Assembly: GCF_030150205.1 (NCBI RefSeq)
Contig: NZ_JASLGT010000008.1
Coordinates: 434,001-498,000 of the forward strand
DNA: 64,000 nucleotides
Reading direction: 5' to 3'
Source of the DNA: Niabella sp.
Lineage (GTDB): Bacteria; Bacteroidota; Bacteroidia; Chitinophagales; Chitinophagaceae
The translations under genes and the position numbers were made by a program. This document shows, one piece after another, positions 61,955-64,000 of this stretch (position 1 is its first letter; each line of letters starts with the position of its first letter). Below the pieces are notes generated by a model that saw nothing but the letters and a program-made list of their open reading frames with translations, searched no databases and had not been told where the DNA came from.

Positions 61955-61980
61955 CTCCCCTCCGGGAGCGATTTTTTTTT
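61955..61980 (+). terminator. Terminator of the small secreted protein gene
   Basis: CGCTCCC, loop CTCC and GGGAGCG, followed by A and nine T residues; a strong rho-independent terminator. Confidence 0.9.
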
Positions 61981-62067
61981 GCACCGCTGGAGATTTAACC
62001 GCAATGAACGCCATAACAACCATTAGTCCTGGTATATTCTTCGAGTCTTGCGAAACCCTCGCACTCC

Positions 62068-62272
62068 TTGTGGTGTTAATTTTTACCACAACGGGCGCAA
62101 GGTTGTTCGCAAGGTTGGTTTGTGGCAATCATCCATCCTATTCTCAAAGGCACCTTGCGGATGCATCGCGCGCCTTGTGGTTTAATAATTAACCGCAAAG
62201 ACCTATAAAATCCTGATGCATTCCTTTGTCTTGCGCATCTCTGTTCTTTGTGGTTTTAATTTTACTACAAAG
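62068..62272. repeat. Three spaced copies of a palindromic REP-like element
   Basis: TTGTGGT...ACCACAA (62068-62091), CTTGTGGTT...AACCGCAAAG (62174-62199) and CTTTGTGGT...ACTACAAAG (62246-62272) are related palindromes with AT-rich loops. A half copy, TTTAACCGCAA, lies near 61995. They fill the 400-base gap before the convergent gene; no gene is supported there. Confidence 0.7.
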
Positions 62273-62327
62273 AGGAAAGACCCTGTAGCATTAGAACGGA
62301 CATAAAGGCTGGAAGCGGTTATTTCTT

Positions 62328-63875
62328 TTATTTCCGGGATTCCCGCAAATATTTTTTCCGGATCAGCTCCTGTACGTTCACTCCAGACAATTTACTTTCC
62401 AGCCAGCTGATCACATCGAGGTATGCAAAGGCTCTTGCTTCCAGGCGGTTGCTCTGGTATTTCTTTAGCTTCATCAGCAGTTTTTCAAATTCAGGGCGGA
62501 TGGTTTTTGTATTAAACTTGAATGCATTTCTCAGGAAGTGGAACATCTCCTCTTCCACCCTGCTCAGGTTCTCCATCTTGGCCATATACCGGTAAACCGA
62601 TTTAATGAGGTATTCCAACAGGTCGAAATTTCCCAGCTCATAATGCGCGATCAGGTGCAGCAGCCGCGAATAGCATTGCAGATCGGTTCGCAGGTCATCT
62701 TTCTGATGAATGATCCGGTTTAAATAATCGATGGCTTTTTTATTATTGCCACTTCCAAAATACAAACAGGCAATCTTATAATAAAACACCATCACCCGGT
62801 GCCGGTCCAGGTATCGCCCATGCTCCACCAGCATTTCCTCCAGGTAGGGCACCATCTTCAATCCCCGGTGAAACGTGCCTTCCAGGAAATGCAGGTTGAT
62901 CACCGCCGTATACAGGTACACATACCCGTTGATCCGGTTATTGTTGTTATCCTGCACCAGCGGTGTTTGCACAAAGTGCTTGAATTTCTTGATACAGGCC
63001 GCCAGCCCGTCCCGGTTCATCAGGTCAAAATGTGCGCTCATCAGGTTGTGCACGCCTTTGATGTACATGGTGGTTTCCATGGTAATCATATGCGGCTCGG
63101 CCTCAAACGCATCTACCCATTTCTGACAATACCGGTAAAACATCAGGAAATCCAGCTTTATAAAGGCGTACCAGGCATAACTCTGATAATAGTATTGCTT
63201 CTCATAAAACCCGTCCAGCTGCGCTGCATTTTTAGGCAGGCTCTTTTCAAAAAAAAGCTTTACCGTTTTTACATCATTTTCATTGCGTGCATGTCCGTTC
63301 TGTATATACCAGCTGTATAATTGCAGGGCCAGGTTCGACAGGCTGTTGATATGGGCGATCTTTTCCACGATGACATCGGCCTCTTCCGCCAGTTCATCGG
63401 CCCGGTTTTGGATGCTGCGGGTTATATAAAGTCCTTCGATCTTCTTTTCAAAAAACAACGCCTGCTGCAGGTAAGTAAGCTGGTGCCAGGTACGGGCAAA
63501 CTCCTTGGTCTTATCCAGCACTTTCAGGGTTTGGAGGTACAGGCCCTTATTAAAAAGAATCCGTGCGCTGTCCATCATTTCCCGCAGCTGCATATCCGCA
63601 TTCTTATCATCCCGTATGATCCGCAAACTGCCCAGTATCTGCTTGTATAAAAGGGCCTTGGTATTGGAGAGCTGCTGCTTGCTTACCGTAGGCACCCGTT
63701 TCAGCAGCTGCTTTTCATCATATTCGGTCAGTTTATCCAGGGCGTTGAAAAGCTGCATGCTTTTCAGGGACTCTGCGCCCGAATTGCGCCCTGCAAAAAG
63801 CTTCAGATTCCGTTTTTCTGATTTTTCCAGCGATTTTATCAGTTGAAATAATGCGTCTGTGGACCTACTGGGCAT
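62328..63875 (-). CDS. Helical-repeat protein of unknown function
   Basis: The 515-residue cytoplasmic protein is almost wholly alpha-helical, with paired helices like degenerate TPR units, e.g. LFNKGLYLQTLKVLDKTKEF and YFGSGNNKKAIDYLNRIIH. The N-terminus (LFQLIKSLEKSEKRNLKLFA) and C-terminus (LESKLSGVNVQELIRKKYL) look like a conserved Bacteroidota hypothetical protein. It has no signal peptide or catalytic motif. A good Shine-Dalgarno AAGGAG lies 11 bases before the ATG, unusual in this window and supporting the start. Confidence 0.75.
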   Translation of the reverse strand: MPSRSTDALFQLIKSLEKSEKRNLKLFAGRNSGAESLKSMQLFNALDKLTEYDEKQLLKRVPTVSKQQLSNTKALLYKQILGSLRIIRDDKNADMQLREMMDSARILFNKGLYLQTLKVLDKTKEFARTWHQLTYLQQALFFEKKIEGLYITRSIQNRADELAEEADVIVEKIAHINSLSNLALQLYSWYIQNGHARNENDVKTVKLFFEKSLPKNAAQLDGFYEKQYYYQSYAWYAFIKLDFLMFYRYCQKWVDAFEAEPHMITMETTMYIKGVHNLMSAHFDLMNRDGLAACIKKFKHFVQTPLVQDNNNNRINGYVYLYTAVINLHFLEGTFHRGLKMVPYLEEMLVEHGRYLDRHRVMVFYYKIACLYFGSGNNKKAIDYLNRIIHQKDDLRTDLQCYSRLLHLIAHYELGNFDLLEYLIKSVYRYMAKMENLSRVEEEMFHFLRNAFKFNTKTIRPEFEKLLMKLKKYQSNRLEARAFAYLDVISWLESKLSGVNVQELIRKKYLRESRK

Positions 63876-63981
63876 CGTAATTTACTCCTTCTTTTAATAA
63901 TGATTATCAACTAATTATAATTCATCAATTCCCTTTATTCAATGTAAGTAGTTCTACAAATTGGTTTCAGGGTTTTATAAT

Positions 63982-64000
63982 ATGAAGTTATTTTTAAGAA
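63982..64000 (+). CDS. Possible start of a gene running off the right edge
   Basis: ATGAAGTTATTTTTAAG after an AT-rich stretch could encode MKLFLR, an N-terminus consistent with a signal peptide or membrane protein. Six codons are too few to be sure. Confidence 0.25.

Noticed and set aside
1..64000. tRNA, rRNA or riboswitch genes
   Set aside because: No cloverleaf, rRNA core sequence or recognisable aptamer core was seen by eye in the intergenic regions; a covariance-model scan would be needed to exclude small RNAs.

Overview
The window is a stretch of a Bacteroidota chromosome, most likely from the order Chitinophagales (family Chitinophagaceae). The genus cannot be fixed from sequence alone. 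The reasons are: promoter -7 elements of the Bacteroidota form TAnnTTTG sit in front of many genes, Shine-Dalgarno sequences are scarce, the protein families are typical of the phylum (DUF6702, group II geranylgeranylglyceryl phosphate synthase, LytTR systems, a Bacteroidota-style dcw cluster lacking murF and ddl), and lipoproteins are frequent. No rRNA, tRNA, CRISPR array, prophage or complete insertion sequence was seen.

Layout. 1-1.9 kb: 5' part of thrA (aspartokinase/homoserine dehydrogenase) behind a Thr/Ile-rich leader peptide that looks like an attenuator. 2-6.8 kb: a TolC / HlyD / ABC-2 permease efflux operon with its own terminator, an AraC regulator downstream, and a two-half-site operator in front of the operon. 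7.1-9.6 kb: an OmpA-type lipoprotein, an Rrf2 regulator with a group III truncated globin (nitrosative or oxygen stress), and a DUF488 protein. 9.8-16.4 kb: a large secreted GH-like protein and two overlapping genes for exported proteins of unknown function. 16.5-18.7 kb: a LytS/LytR-type two-component system flanked by an imperfect direct repeat of about 68 bp. 18.8-24.3 kb: GGGP synthase, a LOG-family protein, a sodium/solute symporter, an O-methyltransferase, a LysM glucosaminidase and hypoxanthine phosphoribosyltransferase. 24.5-34.5 kb: a DUF2846 protein, an M1 peptidase with HupE and a divergent DUF6702 gene, then lnt, an alpha/beta hydrolase, an SDR, gpsA and a small unknown gene. 34.8-51.6 kb: the complete division and cell-wall (dcw) cluster on the minus strand, in transcription order mraZ-rsmH-ftsL-ftsI-murE-mraY-murD-ftsW-murG-murC-ftsQ-ftsA-ftsZ. 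51.6-52.3 kb: a gene-free region holding a cluster of DnaA-box-like 9-mers. 52.3-64 kb: metG, a 1296-residue AsmA-like protein, an Rpn/PD-(D/E)XK transposase-like nuclease, a TPR protein, a small secreted protein and a helical-repeat protein.

Much of the unusual content is in the regulatory and repeat layer. It comprises the thr leader, an AraC-type operator with 21-bp spacing, an Rrf2 palindrome, the DnaA-box cluster between the divergent mraZ and metG genes, and several families of short dispersed repeats. One of these families has been recruited as coding sequence inside the metG linker, and another supplies the C-terminus and stop codon of the GGGP synthase gene. All function calls rest on reading motifs by eye; no database search was possible.
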